A DNA stretch of 64,000 nt from Stercorarius parasiticus (taxonomy: Eukaryota; Chordata; Aves; Charadriiformes; Stercorariidae), in NCBI GenBank assembly GCA_013396915.1, contig VWZL01005048.1, forward strand, positions 22,524 through 86,523, written 5' to 3'. A model generated the notes under the pieces. That model did no database searches. It had not been told where the DNA came from and saw only the letters and a program-made list of their open reading frames with translations. Position numbers and translations under genes: made by a program. Positions 25,601 through 37,100 of the stretch are shown here, in pieces. The stretch's first letter is position 1; the number at the start of each line of letters is the position of its first letter.

Positions 25601-27220
25601 TCCCTGGGTTCATTTCCTAAGGTTTTTCCCAAGGTGCGAAGCCCTTTTCACTTAAATGTCTTCCATGCCTTTTTGCAGCTGCCGTAAGGATCCTGAGCAA
25701 GGGCATTGTCCCTCTCACCAGTTTTTCTACCCAACTCCAGTCTCAAAAGCGAAAGGTCTCTGGAGAGTCAGTGCAGCAGCCTCAGCCCTGGTGTGAGTGG
25801 TTAGCGGAGCCAGCCTGGGCCACTGGGCAGAGCCTGCCCCAGTTCAGCCTCAGCTCTCTGGCACAGACGATGTCCAGGTAGATGCTTGAGCTGTTTCCCT
25901 CACCCACATGAAGCAGAAATCCAGGTCCGTCTGCGGCTGAACATGGCTTGGTTGGCTGGCCAACATGGGTGGAGATCATCCTGCCTCGATCCATGCTTTC
26001 CACCTCCTGAGCTGTCTCCAAAATTAGCATCACCGTGTCTATGATCATCTCTGTGTGCGGGTGACCTTGTGAGTCCTGCTCTGGGGACGTGGTTTCTGAT
26101 TTTTTGGTGAAGCCCTTTTGCTCCTGGGGAGGGAGGTGGAGCTAGCGTGCACAGCGGTGGTGGTGAGCGCCTGCACGCGTGTGCCTGGCAGCGCGCGGTG
26201 CAGGGACCACCTGGGACTTGTCTCCTACACCGAGGGGGTGGAGAATAAAGTTGACAAGGCCAATTTGGAACTGTGCAATTTAAAATTAAAATATCAAGAT
26301 GCAAATGAAGCCCACCTTTCCTTTCCACCCCCAAACGACTGCATTTCCCTATCCAGGCAACTAACCCGCCATGGTCCCTGCACCAAGCTCCAGTCCTGTG
26401 TGTACCATCCTGGTGCTTGGTCTCACCAGGCTTTTGCCGTTGGGCTGATTACCATGACAACTCGCTCGAACGCTGCAGATATTTACTTCCCCTTTGGCTG
26501 GGTAGCTGTTGTGCCTACGCGTCGGGGAGCGGGGAGGGTGCCACGCTGGCAGCTGCGAGCAGATGGGGTCGGATCCGTTATCATGTATTTTTCCCACCCC
26601 TCTCCTAGGAGGGGAGGAGGACATTTTGCATTTTAAATGCATTTAAATCCCGGAGGGCAAGAGGGAAGAATAACTCTTGGGTTTGCAGGGATGTGAGATG
26701 GTGACTTCAGCAGAGCAGGGCTGGCAAGTGCCCGTGCAATGCTGGGCTTTTGCTTTGGTCCCCAAAGAGCTGAGATGGCTGCTTAGGGTGGCCCCTCAAC
26801 CCCCATCGCAGTAGGACCTGGCTCTTGTTCCCATCACAGTGCCGATGTTCTTTGCATCTTCTGTCCTTCTTCCCCTCCAGCAGCGTTGGACGTGGAGTGT
26901 GTGCATACATGGGTGCAGGCTCCCCCAAAGGGCTCCCTGGATTTGGGGATGCTGCCGAGGACCCGTAGGGTTGGAGCCCAGCGCCGAGGGAGGTTGCATC
27001 CACTTGGTGACCACCACCAGGTTTGCTGACCCTCCCTGCCTGGTGCGGGTGGTTGTGTCAGGACAGGATACGGCCGTCCCCATCGTGCATGGACCCCTTG
27101 GAGGCCCTTCAGCAGGAAAGAGGTTAACAGGAAGGAGGCAGGCTAGGCGCTGGCTGCCAGCTCCCGACCCCGCTTTGGGGTGGGGAGCAGCTGGGAGCTG
27201 CAAGAGCGGCGCGAAAATCG

Positions 27221-27230
27221 CCATATATGG
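27221..27230. promoter_or_regulatory. Perfect CArG box (candidate SRF site)
   Basis: CCATATATGG matches the SRF consensus CC(A/T)6GG exactly and is palindromic. It sits in a GC-rich stretch about 6.6 kb upstream of the next exon. SRF with MRTF cofactors drives many actin-cytoskeleton genes, so a site in MPRIP is plausible, but single CArG matches also occur by chance. Confidence 0.35.
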
Positions 27231-27430
27231 CCAAGACGAGCTGGCTCCAACCTCCCGCGCAGCCCCGGCCCAGCTCCCTCCGCTCCAGCGTGCTCTCCCA
27301 ACATGGGCACCCATGGGGACAGGGCTGCAGATGGGATGCATGGCCCCACACTTGCCACCTGGGGACCCTCGGGATGGGTGCTGCCCGTGCCTCGCTGAGG
27401 TGGCACTGGGTGGGAGAGGAACCCAAGGGT

Positions 27431-27496
27431 GCTCGCTGCCGGTTCGCAAGCAGCTCGCGGCCAGTTCGCAGGAAGCTCGCGGCCAGCTCGCCGCCT
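27431..27496 (+). repeat. 22-bp tandem repeat, three copies
   Basis: Three consecutive 22-base units each begin with GCTCGC and carry GTTCGCA or a variant (27431-27452, 27453-27474, 27475-27496). The units are CpG-containing and the third has diverged at its 3' half. It is a minisatellite-like intronic repeat. Confidence 0.8.
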
Positions 27497-28805
27497 CGCT
27501 CAGTGTTTAGACTCGCTGTCTGTGGACGTAAACACCGACTCCACTTAAAAGCAGCCCCTGGCTGAACTTTCCTGCCCAACCCATGCGCTTTGCCCCCTCC
27601 CCAAACTGCTCCCCGGGAAGAAAATTCCTTCCCCCTGGCGAAAGTGGAGCTGATGTTGTTTTATCTCCTGGCAGAGGCTTGGGAGGGCTCTACAAGCTGC
27701 TGGTGGCACCGTGAGCTGCTTTGCTCCTGGTGCAGAGCCACCTTGGCATGTGCCAAGGCCACATCTGCAGAGCTCTGCTTGTGCCTCCACCTGTGAAAGG
27801 AGGCGATGGCTTCTGGCTGGCTGGAGAGTCCAGACAGCAGTGAGATTTGGGGGCATCTTCCCCTCTTTCTGGCACAGGGGCACGAGGTGTGCATGCAGAG
27901 ATGCAGGGGGACACGTGTTGCTTGATACCTCCATTGCACTCCTTTGCTCATGGTAAAAACTTGCTTTTCTATTCCCTGGTGCGCTGCCTGAGCAAGCTGG
28001 AGGTTTCTCAGTGGCTTCACTGAGCAGTAGCTGCTGATACGGGAAGGCTGCAGGTAGGAAAGGTGTGCTCAGGTGGCCAAGAAGAGATATCTGCCTCCTG
28101 CTCGGATGGCACAAGGAGAGCAGAGAGCTGCCGTGGGGATGGCGAGGATCGGGGAGCGCTCCTACTTGTGGGGAGGTGTGGGATGGAGGAGCACAACCTT
28201 CTGCTCCCCTTTGATGGGTGACTGCTCCAGTCCATCCTTTTGCAGAGCCCGCAGAGGTTGTTTTCAAGGGCCTTTGTCTAATTTAATAAATTGAGGATGC
28301 TCAGCCTGTTAGACGATCTGTAAGTGTAATAAAATCTACCCGCCGCAGAGCTCTGGTCGCGTTGTGGCTATATCGATAGCCTTGGGTCTAGTGGCAGGAA
28401 GCCTAAAATGCTCATTAAAGCCCTGCTGCTGTGCCAGCGCCTCTTGCCCGGTGCCTGGGCAGCTTGGGGCACACTGTGGCCACTCCACTGGCAGCGGCAC
28501 CCGGCCGAGCCCACTGGCAGAGCCAGCCCCAGTGCGTGCACAGTGCATCCCCAGTGGGATTTAGGGAGGCAGTGAATAGCCTCACACGGCTGAAAAGGGA
28601 GCTCCCAGTGACTTTTCAAGGAGTTGGTGCTTTCTTGCTGATGTCCTCTGGGTGGGAATTGTGGATGTGGTGCTGATGTGGGCTCCCTGTGCCGTGCTGG
28701 TGCCGGGAGCTGCCTGTCCAAGCCGTGTTGCTGCCCTTGCCCAAGGCATGGCTGTCACCATGTTGCTCTGATGTGCCCGTGTCGATGGGGCAGCGGAGTT
28801 TTAAA

Positions 28806-29226
28806 GAATCATAGAATGGTTTGGGTTGGAAGGGACCTTAAAGACGATCCAGTTCCAACCCCCTGCCCTGGGCAGGGGCGTCTCCCACCAGACCAGGTTG
28901 CTCCAAGCCCCGTCCAACCTGGCCTTGAACCCCTCCAGGGATGGGGCAGCCACAGCTTCTCTGGGCAACCTGGGCCAGGGGCTCACCGCCCTCACAGCAA
29001 AGAATTTCTTCCTGACATCTAATCTAAATCTTCCCTCTTTCAATTTAAAACTGTTACCCCTCATCCTATCGCTACACTCCCTCATAAAGACTCCCTCTGC
29101 AGCTTTCTTGCAGGCCCCCTTTAGGTACTGGAAGGCTGCTATAAGGGCTCTCCGGAGTCTCCTCTTCTCCAGGCTGAACAGCCCCAACTCTCTCAGCCTG
29201 TCCGTGTAGCAGAGGTGCTCCAGTGT
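28806..29226 (-). mobile_element. CR1 LINE 3' fragment, antisense
   Basis: On the plus strand it begins with AATCATAGAATGG, the reverse of the avian CR1 3' terminus, followed by the reverse of the 3' UTR and of the ORF2 C-terminus. On the minus strand the frame reads [19 protein letters not shown] ... FRLDVRKKFFAVR ... LPREAVAAPSLEGFKARL without a stop. It is 5'-truncated near 29226. It lies opposite in orientation to the copy at 22156 with the two 3' ends facing each other. Confidence 0.93.
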
Positions 29227-32200
29227 TCTGAAGGGCTTCCTCCCTCCCACGCCGCAGCCCAGCCACGATCCCGCTTGCATCCCATCTCGAGCACCGCAAT
29301 CAGCCGAGCCCGGGCACCGGGGATGGGGGGGAGCTTTTAGCAAACACGGCAGCTGCCTTTGCCGAGTGCTCGAGAGTGCTGCGAATGAGCAGCAGCGCGC
29401 TCGTCGGCAGCCGCCCTCATGAATATTTTAGCTGGGAGAATTTAACATTTGTCAAGAAGCATTTATGGAGGCAGCGTGGATGTCTCTTCCCCAGGCGCCG
29501 CAAGCTCGCTGCTGCTCTGGTACTGGGAGCCAGGGCAGAGCCAGCCGGAGCCCGAGCCCTTCCCATGCAGCGCCACGGCGGAGCGGGACGGCAGAGCCAC
29601 GATCTCTCCCCGGGGGACAGCCGGGCCCCGGTGCCAAGGCAACCAGCCCGCCATGCGAGATAGACAAATGGTTGTGGTTTGTTTTTTGGTTTTTTTTTTT
29701 TTTTTTCTTCCTCTCCTGGTTCTTGGCAGAAAGTAAAATGTCCCTTTTGTTTGGCTTCCTCCTCCCCCTGCCCCATTGCCTTTCTTTGAAGGTTGTGTTC
29801 CAGATTTCATCAACCCACGTTGTGTAATAGCCCCGGAGAACGGCGTGGGCATTGGCCGTGTCCCACCAAGGCCATGGCAGAGCCGCTCCTCGGGAGCTTG
29901 ACCGCGGGGTTACCTGCTCAGAGAACATTTTGTGTAGTTGCTGAGTGAAGCTCTGTTGTATTTTGGATCCAGCTCCTACAATGCACACGTGTTAGAAATG
30001 ATGGGGAAATATACTTGGAGAAAATTAGGAAATTTTTGAATCTAAATAATGCTATATTTTTACCTCAGCCCTGCAAAACCTTATGGAAATGAGAGTCTTG
30101 TGCAGATAAACACAGTTGACTTACAGCATCGGCCTCTGCGCCGGGGAGTTGATTGCCCACAGAGCATCCTCCTGCCACAGCACCTGGGTTTCCCTAGTGA
30201 TGCTCCGCTTGGGATTTCTTCCGTTGGGCTTGTAAGAGGTCCCCATTGTTTCTTTCCCTCCTTCCCACTGTCTGAGGTAGGGGATGCTGCAGTTGCTGGG
30301 CTCTGCATCCTAAGAGCATCCACCTAAAGGTCCCTGCATCTTGTCTGGAGGCTGCTGGGATTGTGGATTTGGAGAGCATGGTGTGACTTGCGCCCTGGGC
30401 ACCCGGGAGGGGAGAGGAGGAGGAGAGCGTACTATAGGCTTTGTGTAGTATGGAGGGGGACGCTGCAAGCACGTGTGTGTGTGTAAATACGGATCTGTCA
30501 TAGCAGAGGGAAACAGCAACGCGATTGTTTCTTGGCTGCAGTTCCTCTGCTCATACTGGCAGCGTGGAGAGCTGTTGTTGCTCATATCATGCGGGTGCTG
30601 CCTTCCCTGTGCTGGCACGTGGTGAGCGACCAGAGGTGGCTGGTGGCACCGAGGAGGGCTGCTGCTCATGATGGTGCCCGTAATGGTGTCTCCTCTGCTG
30701 CTGCACGCTCTTGTGCTTCCACACCCAGGCACCAGATCCAGTTGTGGTGTAGCTGCATGGTCCACCTCAGTGACCACAGCATGGGAAATGGCAAAGGCAG
30801 GGCCAGCGCCTGGGGACAGGGCTGTCCCCGAGGCAGGGGCCGGCAGAAGCCAGCAGCTGGAGCCAGAGCTGAGCCTGAGCATCCGCTCCTGCCTCACCTG
30901 AACTCAAAGCCTCCCCGTGGCCCCGGGGTCTGACGCTGGGTTCGACCTTGTATCAAAGCATCTGCTCTTTAAAGGGCTGGTTGAAGTCCCAGCCTTGTCA
31001 TTGTTTTGGTGTCTCTGCCATGTAACACCTCCCTGCTTTTGCATTTATGCATTCCCTTCCATATGCTGTAGCCACGCAGTCCTCACCTGCCCTGGGACCA
31101 GCCTGGGGACCAGCTCTGCTCCTCCTTCCCCAGGGATCCCCAGCCCTGAGAAACCCCCCAGCGCAGAAACGAGCATTCAGAGGTGGGGAAGGGGTCCTTC
31201 TGTCCTCGTCCCCTGCTGCAGAGCCTTTCCCATCTCCCCTGCTCCCACACCACCGCCCCGCAGCTTCGGCACATGAGGGCTGTCCCTGTTCTCCTGGTTC
31301 CTGGGGAGAGCAGCCATGTGCCATTGCCAGCTCCTGGGCCGGGGATGCCCAGCCGGTTCCGAAGTGTTCCTGGGGTGCAGTGCTGCCCGAGCCCCGTCCT
31401 TTTCCTCCATGGAGTTTGTGCATGTGCGTTTTGACCCGGCACCATTTGCATTTCGCTTTGCTTCAAAAGTGCCTGCTTTGCCTCCAAGGAAGGAAATAAA
31501 TGGTGTAAAGGAATTTACATCCCGAGCGAACGAGGCTGCTGGTCTGTCAGGTTTCATCTGCTCCCGAGAGGTAGTCAGGGGGCAGGGGGGCTGCCGTGGG
31601 GTGGAGGGATCGTCCCTGGTGCCCGTCCTGTCCCCCTTCGCAGGGGCAAGGAGGACAGTCCTAGCTTTGCTGGCAGCCCCTCTCCTGGTGTCCCAGCTCA
31701 GAGATGTGCTGGTGGACGGGGACCCACGTGTCGGGCTGTGCGAGATGCCAGCATTCACCCTGGCAAGGAAGAGTGCGTGGCAAAACCACTTCACAGGGGC
31801 AGCCCGGCGGTGGGGGGGCCCCAGCCGGCTCCTCCGCTCCGGATGCGCTTGTGTCGGGGCTGGATGTGAGCAGCTGGGGAAGCCGCCCTGAACGCTGCCG
31901 TGGGGTTAGAGAGAGAGGAGGGCAGGCGGGTTCTGCAGGGAGCCGTCTGTCTTCTCCTCTCCTCTTCTGCCAGCTCCCTGCCAAATCCCTGCGGGGCCTC
32001 CCCGGGAGTCGAGGGGTGCCTGTGGCAAGAGGGACCAAGTGGCCCAGGGTCCCCGTGAGGGACTGGGGCTCCCTCCTGGAGCTGCCCTCGTCCTCTTTTT
32101 TCCCCATCCTGGATGCGTTCCCTGGTGCAAAAATGCTCTGGGTGGGGAAGGAGGTCGGTCCCAGACCTTACAGTGCTGGAGGCCTTTGCTGTGCCGAAGG

Positions 32201-33802
32201 CCAGTGAGACAAAAACGTTTTTAAGACTCCACTTGGAGCAGGAGAAAGTTTTTCTGTTGGGTTTTTATAGCTCCCGGAAAAGCGGAGTTTTATTTTTGTT
32301 GTCTAAGACAAAAAAATCCTCTCAAGAGCCGACTACCCGCTGCGGTGCAGGGCGGGCGGTTGTGTGTGTGACGTGCCGGGGGTCTGAATTCGGCTTTGCT
32401 TTCCCTCCCTCCGTCCCATGGGGTCTGCGGATGCTGATGCTGGTTTCCACAAAGGAAAGGAGGAGGTTTTGGTGTCCCTGATGTACGACTGGTCCCATTT
32501 GTGTGCCTGTGCTGGGCACCGATGCTGCAGCACCTGTGATGGCTCCATGCCACCCCCGGGCTGTCATAGGATGCTCCCACCCGGGGACACAGCAACAGGC
32601 AAAGCCCTTTTCCTGGGGAAGGGGGCTATTTCCCATGGCCGCAGATGGGTAAACTGGGGGTCTTAGGGGACTGATCTGAATTTCCTGGGGTCACAGGCTG
32701 GGACCATCAAGCTCTCCTTAGTCACCCCTTCTTTGCATGGTGCAGGCTGCTTTTGGAGGGGTTTTATTGGCAGGGGAGCTGGTTTCCATGGTAAAAACCT
32801 TAACAGCATCTGCCAAAAATCCAATTCCCCATTGGCCTGGCCATCTGGAGGGCACAAGGAGGGTTTGGCAGGGTGAGGAGGTGGCCGTGGGCTGCTTTGG
32901 GTGCTCCTTTGATGCTGTTGGCAGCTTGGTGGGGTCCCTCCACCCAGTCATTTATGCCCCAGGTGCAGGTTCGCACTGGGATGCTGGGGAGACTCCAGTG
33001 TCACTGAGCCTGGTGGGGCACAGGCAGGCTGGGGATGGGGGAGACATGGCATCACTGCTCGCGGAGGGAGGGCTGCAGGCACCATGCACCGGGAGCGGGT
33101 GGCCGCGCTGTAATCGGATGAGCCGGCGCCGCTCCAGATGGACCTGTCAGCTCTCGTCAGCGCTGACATCCCTCTGGGTCCCTCCACATCTCCTCGGGCC
33201 TGGGGGGCCACTGCCTGTCCCACTCCTCTGTGTCTGCTTGGAGCAAGGGGGCTGGGGGGTGACACTGTGTTGGCAAAGCCTGTCAGACAAACAAGATCCC
33301 TTCCATGCTGCGCTCCCTCCCTGGCAAACTCCGCCTTTTATTAACTTTAATGTGAAAAACTTGGCATGTATGTCTGCCTGTCTGGCCCCTGTGATGAGGG
33401 CTGTGAGGCCTTTGCCACTCCCTGTCCCCAGATGCCACCCCACCACCCCAGACGGTTTGCAGCTGCAAACCCAACGCCAGCTCGGTGCCTTGCCTTGGTG
33501 TCCCCACGCTGCAGCGGGGCAGCCATCCTTCCCTGGGCATTCGGCGTAGGAGAAGTGTCTTGCTGGCAGCAGTGGGCTGGACTGGGCTGGCAGGAGTCGT
33601 GCCTGCTGGTCTGTGTCCCCAGATGTGTGGCACAGGGCTTTGCTGTCTGCTGGCACAGCACACGGATGGGTCTGGGGACTTGTGGGCAGAGCACCTTGGC
33701 GTGTAGGATCCTGGTATCCACCAGGAAAGGTTTTAGGGCATAACTCTGCACTCATCTGCTCTTCTCTCCTTAAAGGTTACTCCTTTCTCCTTCCCTTTGC
33801 AG
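29227..33802 (+). other. Largest intron, last part
   Basis: No exon was recognised. A patch near 29340-29470 has a balanced composition unlike its GC-rich neighbours and could be a conserved non-coding element. A T tract (about 29683-29706) and a GT run (30472-30484) are present. The intron ends with a strong pyrimidine tract before TTTGCAG|CCA. Confidence 0.6.
30472..30484 (+). repeat. (GT)n microsatellite
   Basis: About six GT units after ACGTGTGT. Short simple repeat. Confidence 0.7.
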
Positions 33803-33954
33803 CCAACAACGCTCCCGCAGGGCACCATCAACATGAACCAGTGCACGGATGTGGTGGATGGGGAGAGCCGGACAGGGCAGAAATTCTCCTTGTGCATCCT
33901 GACGCCGGAGAAAGAGCACTTCATCCGGGCTGAGAACAAGGAGATCATCAGCGG
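33803..33954 (+). CDS. MPRIP: MPRIP exon: first PH domain, central strands
   Basis: Residues 49-98 plus two bases of residue 99, from PTTLPQGTINMNQCTDVV through FSLCILTPEKEHFIRA to KEIIS. It supplies the middle and late beta strands of PH domain 1. The acceptor is TTTGCAG|CCA and the donor GCGG|GTGAGT, and the glycine codon is split 2+1 with the next exon. The exon is 152 nt. It is nearly identical to the mammalian protein. Confidence 0.97.
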
Positions 33955-36900
33955 GTGAGTGCAGGTCCTGGGCCAAGCCACCGCAGGGCTCTTCCCTTGG
34001 CTGGGAGGAAGAGGAGGGTGGGGAGGACCTTGCCCAAGGCCAGGTGCTGCAGCAGTGCGTACCCAGGCTGATCCCCAAGTGACAATCGCAGCTGCTGCAG
34101 GGACAGTCCTGGGGGGCTGGGTGTAGCTGCTGTCTCATGGTCAGCTCCATTCTTTCCATCTTTTTGGCAAGGACAGGGTTTCTTTCCCCTTCCCTGCTCC
34201 CCTGCCTGGCGGACCCCTGCCATTGCCTGGTGCTCTGCAGCAGAGCTGGGGCCCGAGCACCCCCAGAGCCACCAGATTTACGCTGTGAGCATGAGCACTG
34301 ACTTCAGCAGACACCAGTGTGGCTGTCGGTGATTGAAGTCCTTCCTCTGTGCCTATTACGCGTGCTCGGCTGGAGCCTGAGGCTTCCCAACATGCCGGCC
34401 ACGTTTCAGAGCCAGTGCTCAAGGAAGCTCAGCCTCTGCCAGGGGTGTTGTCCAGGCCCCGGAGCTGAGGTGCTCCTGAGTCACTTGTTACTTACGAAGG
34501 GCACCGTTTTCAAGTCAGTTTTGTTGTCTGCCGTTGGGCAATGCCCTGCACCCCGCTGCAGAACAACACTCCCAGCGGCGTTTACCCCCGGGAGCGAGCT
34601 GAGCTACACTGGAGCGTTGTGGGATGCTCAGAGGGTGCATCTGATGCCAGGGTGCTCCTGGGCTGGCTGTGGCAGCTTCAGCCCCAGCAGAAAGCAGGCT
34701 GGGGGAAGAAGCTTGGCTGCAGAGTGAACACCAGGACAAGGCTGAAGCTGACGGATGCTGGGGTGACCCCACGATGCTTTTAGGACAGCATCCGATGGGG
34801 CACGCAGCTCGCTGGCACAAGTCCCCACACCAGTGGCAGGTCCCATAGTCCCTGGGCTGGTGTGTCTGAGCCCAGACCTCATACACCCTCTGGTTCTCGT
34901 CCGTCCCTGGGTGGACACTGCTTCCTGGGGCTGCCCGCTCTGCATTTACCCCATCCCATTTTGGACTCACCTTCGCAGTGCCCAGCTCGCCCCGCTCACT
35001 CCCTGCGGGCAGGCAGGCAGAGGGGGGGATGCAGCCCATCCCCCTGGTCCCAGTGGAGCATCTGACCCCCGAGGACGATTAAAATACCATCGCTCATAGA
35101 AGCGCCTGCCGCTGGGATGCAGTTGCTCAGCAACGCTGAAGATTAGACCACTAAAATGAGCAAATCGCGGTAGTTTTCCCAACTCCAGGTGTTGGATGGT
35201 GACCTAGAAACATCCTCGTCCATCGCTCACATGCCGGCTTGGGTTGAAGCTGGCGCTGGTGAGGGTGCGGAGCTGTGGGGGTGCCGAGCTGCCGGCACGC
35301 AGCGATGGACTGAGACGGTGCTGCTGCTCACCTGCGAGCATTTCCCACGTGGGATGTCTGGAGCTCGGTGCCTCCCTCCAAGAATTTGGTGACATGTGAA
35401 ACTAGGCAGAAAGTTGAAGGGATGAAGCGCTCGCTCTTTCCCACTCTTCCCGAGGCATGGCATCTCCTGCTTGCCCGAGCCCTGGCAGCGGCTTTTTTTG
35501 AGATGACTTCTATTTCCAAACATTTTCTTTGGTTGTGACTTAGTTATTTTGGTAAATATTGGTTCAAGTAGGCATTTTTCTACCAAGAGCTTAGGATTTT
35601 GATCAGAAACATGTTTTCATGGCTTGAAATTTCCCTGTTCTACCAAGACACATGAGCGGGGGTGATTCCCGCTCCGTGCACCGCCTGGGACCATCAGACC
35701 TGTCCCGTGGCAGCACAGCCACCCCTCTGGCCCCGTTTGCAGCGGTGGGGACACAGCGACTACGGAGCTGGGGTGCAGAGGCACGGGGGAATTGTGGCGG
35801 GGGGAGCTGCCTCTTCTCTTCCAGCCAAGGCAGGAGCAATGGCTACGCCCCAAAACACGGCCAACCCCCCATGCCCTGCTCTCTTCTCCCTCTCCCCACG
35901 CTCCGGTTCGCAGCTCAGCCTTTTATTGCTGGTCCTGCCCGCCACGCAGGAGGGAGAGGCATTGCAGAGCAAGGTGGGGCTGATTTATTGTTCATTGGCC
36001 TGGCGCTGGATTTTGAAGCAGTGCATTTGCTCCTGACTGCAAGCATTAATCATCCCGAAACAGTCCCACTCTGGGTCCGAGCCAGGCGGGTTTCATTTGC
36101 AGTTGCGGCACGACAGGAAGATTTCGCCGGCCGGGGGAGAATTTGTTTTACGTTTGTTGCATGCTTCTGGCATTTATTGCTTAACCAAAACCTACTTGAT
36201 GTGGTCATCTCAAAACGCTTTACAGCAGCAGCGTGTGAAGTGGGGGGAACAGGAGAGGGAAGCAGGGACATCTGAAGCAGGAATGTTTCCCAGCGATGCA
36301 TGGATCCCTATGGAGATCACAGAGATGCAGGGGCAGGTCGTCAGGCTGCGGTGGGAGAGCACAGGAGGGTCCCCCAAACAAGCGACTTGTGCAGCGGGTG
36401 GACTTCTCAATGCCAAGTTCACGCTGCTCTTTCTTGGACAAAAGCGCTTTGTGTGCAGTGTTGGCATCGCTGAAGGGGGAAGGTCCTGTCGGAGGCTCTG
36501 TCCCTCTCGGCTGTCTTTCAGGATCCTTGAATCCCTGTTCCATGTCAGCCTTGGCCATGGACTCACTCTTGCAGTGAGCAAGGCTTGAGTCAAAGCACCC
36601 TGGGGTCATCCCTCCTCCCCTCCTGTCCTGCCTCGTTTTTCCCCCAGGAGCTGGTTGGGATGATTTCTGGGTGCTGTTTACCATGTTGACCCTGACCAGG
36701 TTGGAGAAGCTCCATGTGCCTAGCTCCAGCTCAGGGTTGTGCTTATGGCCAAGTTACAAACCGGGCAAGGCTGGGGTTAGGGGTGAAATGCGGGTGCTCT
36801 GTCTCTGGAGCTTGCAGGCAGCCTGTGTGAGGGACGGGATGAGGCAGCATCTCCCTTGGCAGTATGGTCAGAGCCACCCATTGTGGGGAAACAGCTTTGG

Positions 36901-37015
36901 GGTCCACAGCCTGTGAGAAGCCTCGTTACAGCCCACGGTTGAGTGCGTGTGTTACTCCCATCCCTGCCCGCTGCCCTTCGGCACAGACCTCACCTTTTGC
37001 TTTCTCTGCCTGCAG
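33955..37015 (+). other. Intron before last PH1 exon
   Basis: No exon was seen. The segment about 36000-36240 is less GC-rich and has long non-repetitive AT-balanced words (for example around GCATTAATCATC), which makes it a candidate conserved non-coding element. The rest shows nothing recognisable. Confidence 0.6.
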
Positions 37016-37100
37016 GTGGCTGGAGATGCTGATAGTCTATCCGAGGACAAACAAGCAGAATCAGAAGAAGAAGAGGAAGGTGGAGCCCCCGACTCCCCAG
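37016..37100 (+). CDS. MPRIP: MPRIP exon: C-terminal helix of first PH domain and basic tail
   Basis: It completes residue 99 and encodes to residue 127: GWLEMLIVYPRTNKQNQ then KKKRKVEPPTPQ. GWLEML is the conserved tryptophan-bearing C-terminal helix of the PH fold. KKKRKVE is a monopartite-NLS-like basic cluster also found in mammalian MPRIP; its function here is not shown. The acceptor is CTGCAG|G and the donor CAG|GTAACC. The exon is 85 nt and ends in phase 0. Confidence 0.97.

Larger units (their letters stand above)
22602..28805 (+). other. Intron segment between the two CR1 copies
   Basis: No exon was recognised. Notable items are a perfect CArG box at 27221 and a three-copy 22-bp CpG-rich tandem repeat at 27431-27496. 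The remaining sequence has chance open frames on both strands with no recognisable domain. Confidence 0.6.

Noticed and set aside
28801..29343. 180-codon minus-strand open frame resembling a protein.
   Set aside because: It is the translated C-terminus of CR1 ORF2, annotated as a mobile element, not a host gene.
29625..29648. X-box-like (RFX) half-palindrome GGTGCCAAGGCAACC.
   Set aside because: It deviates from the RFX consensus in one half-site and stands alone.
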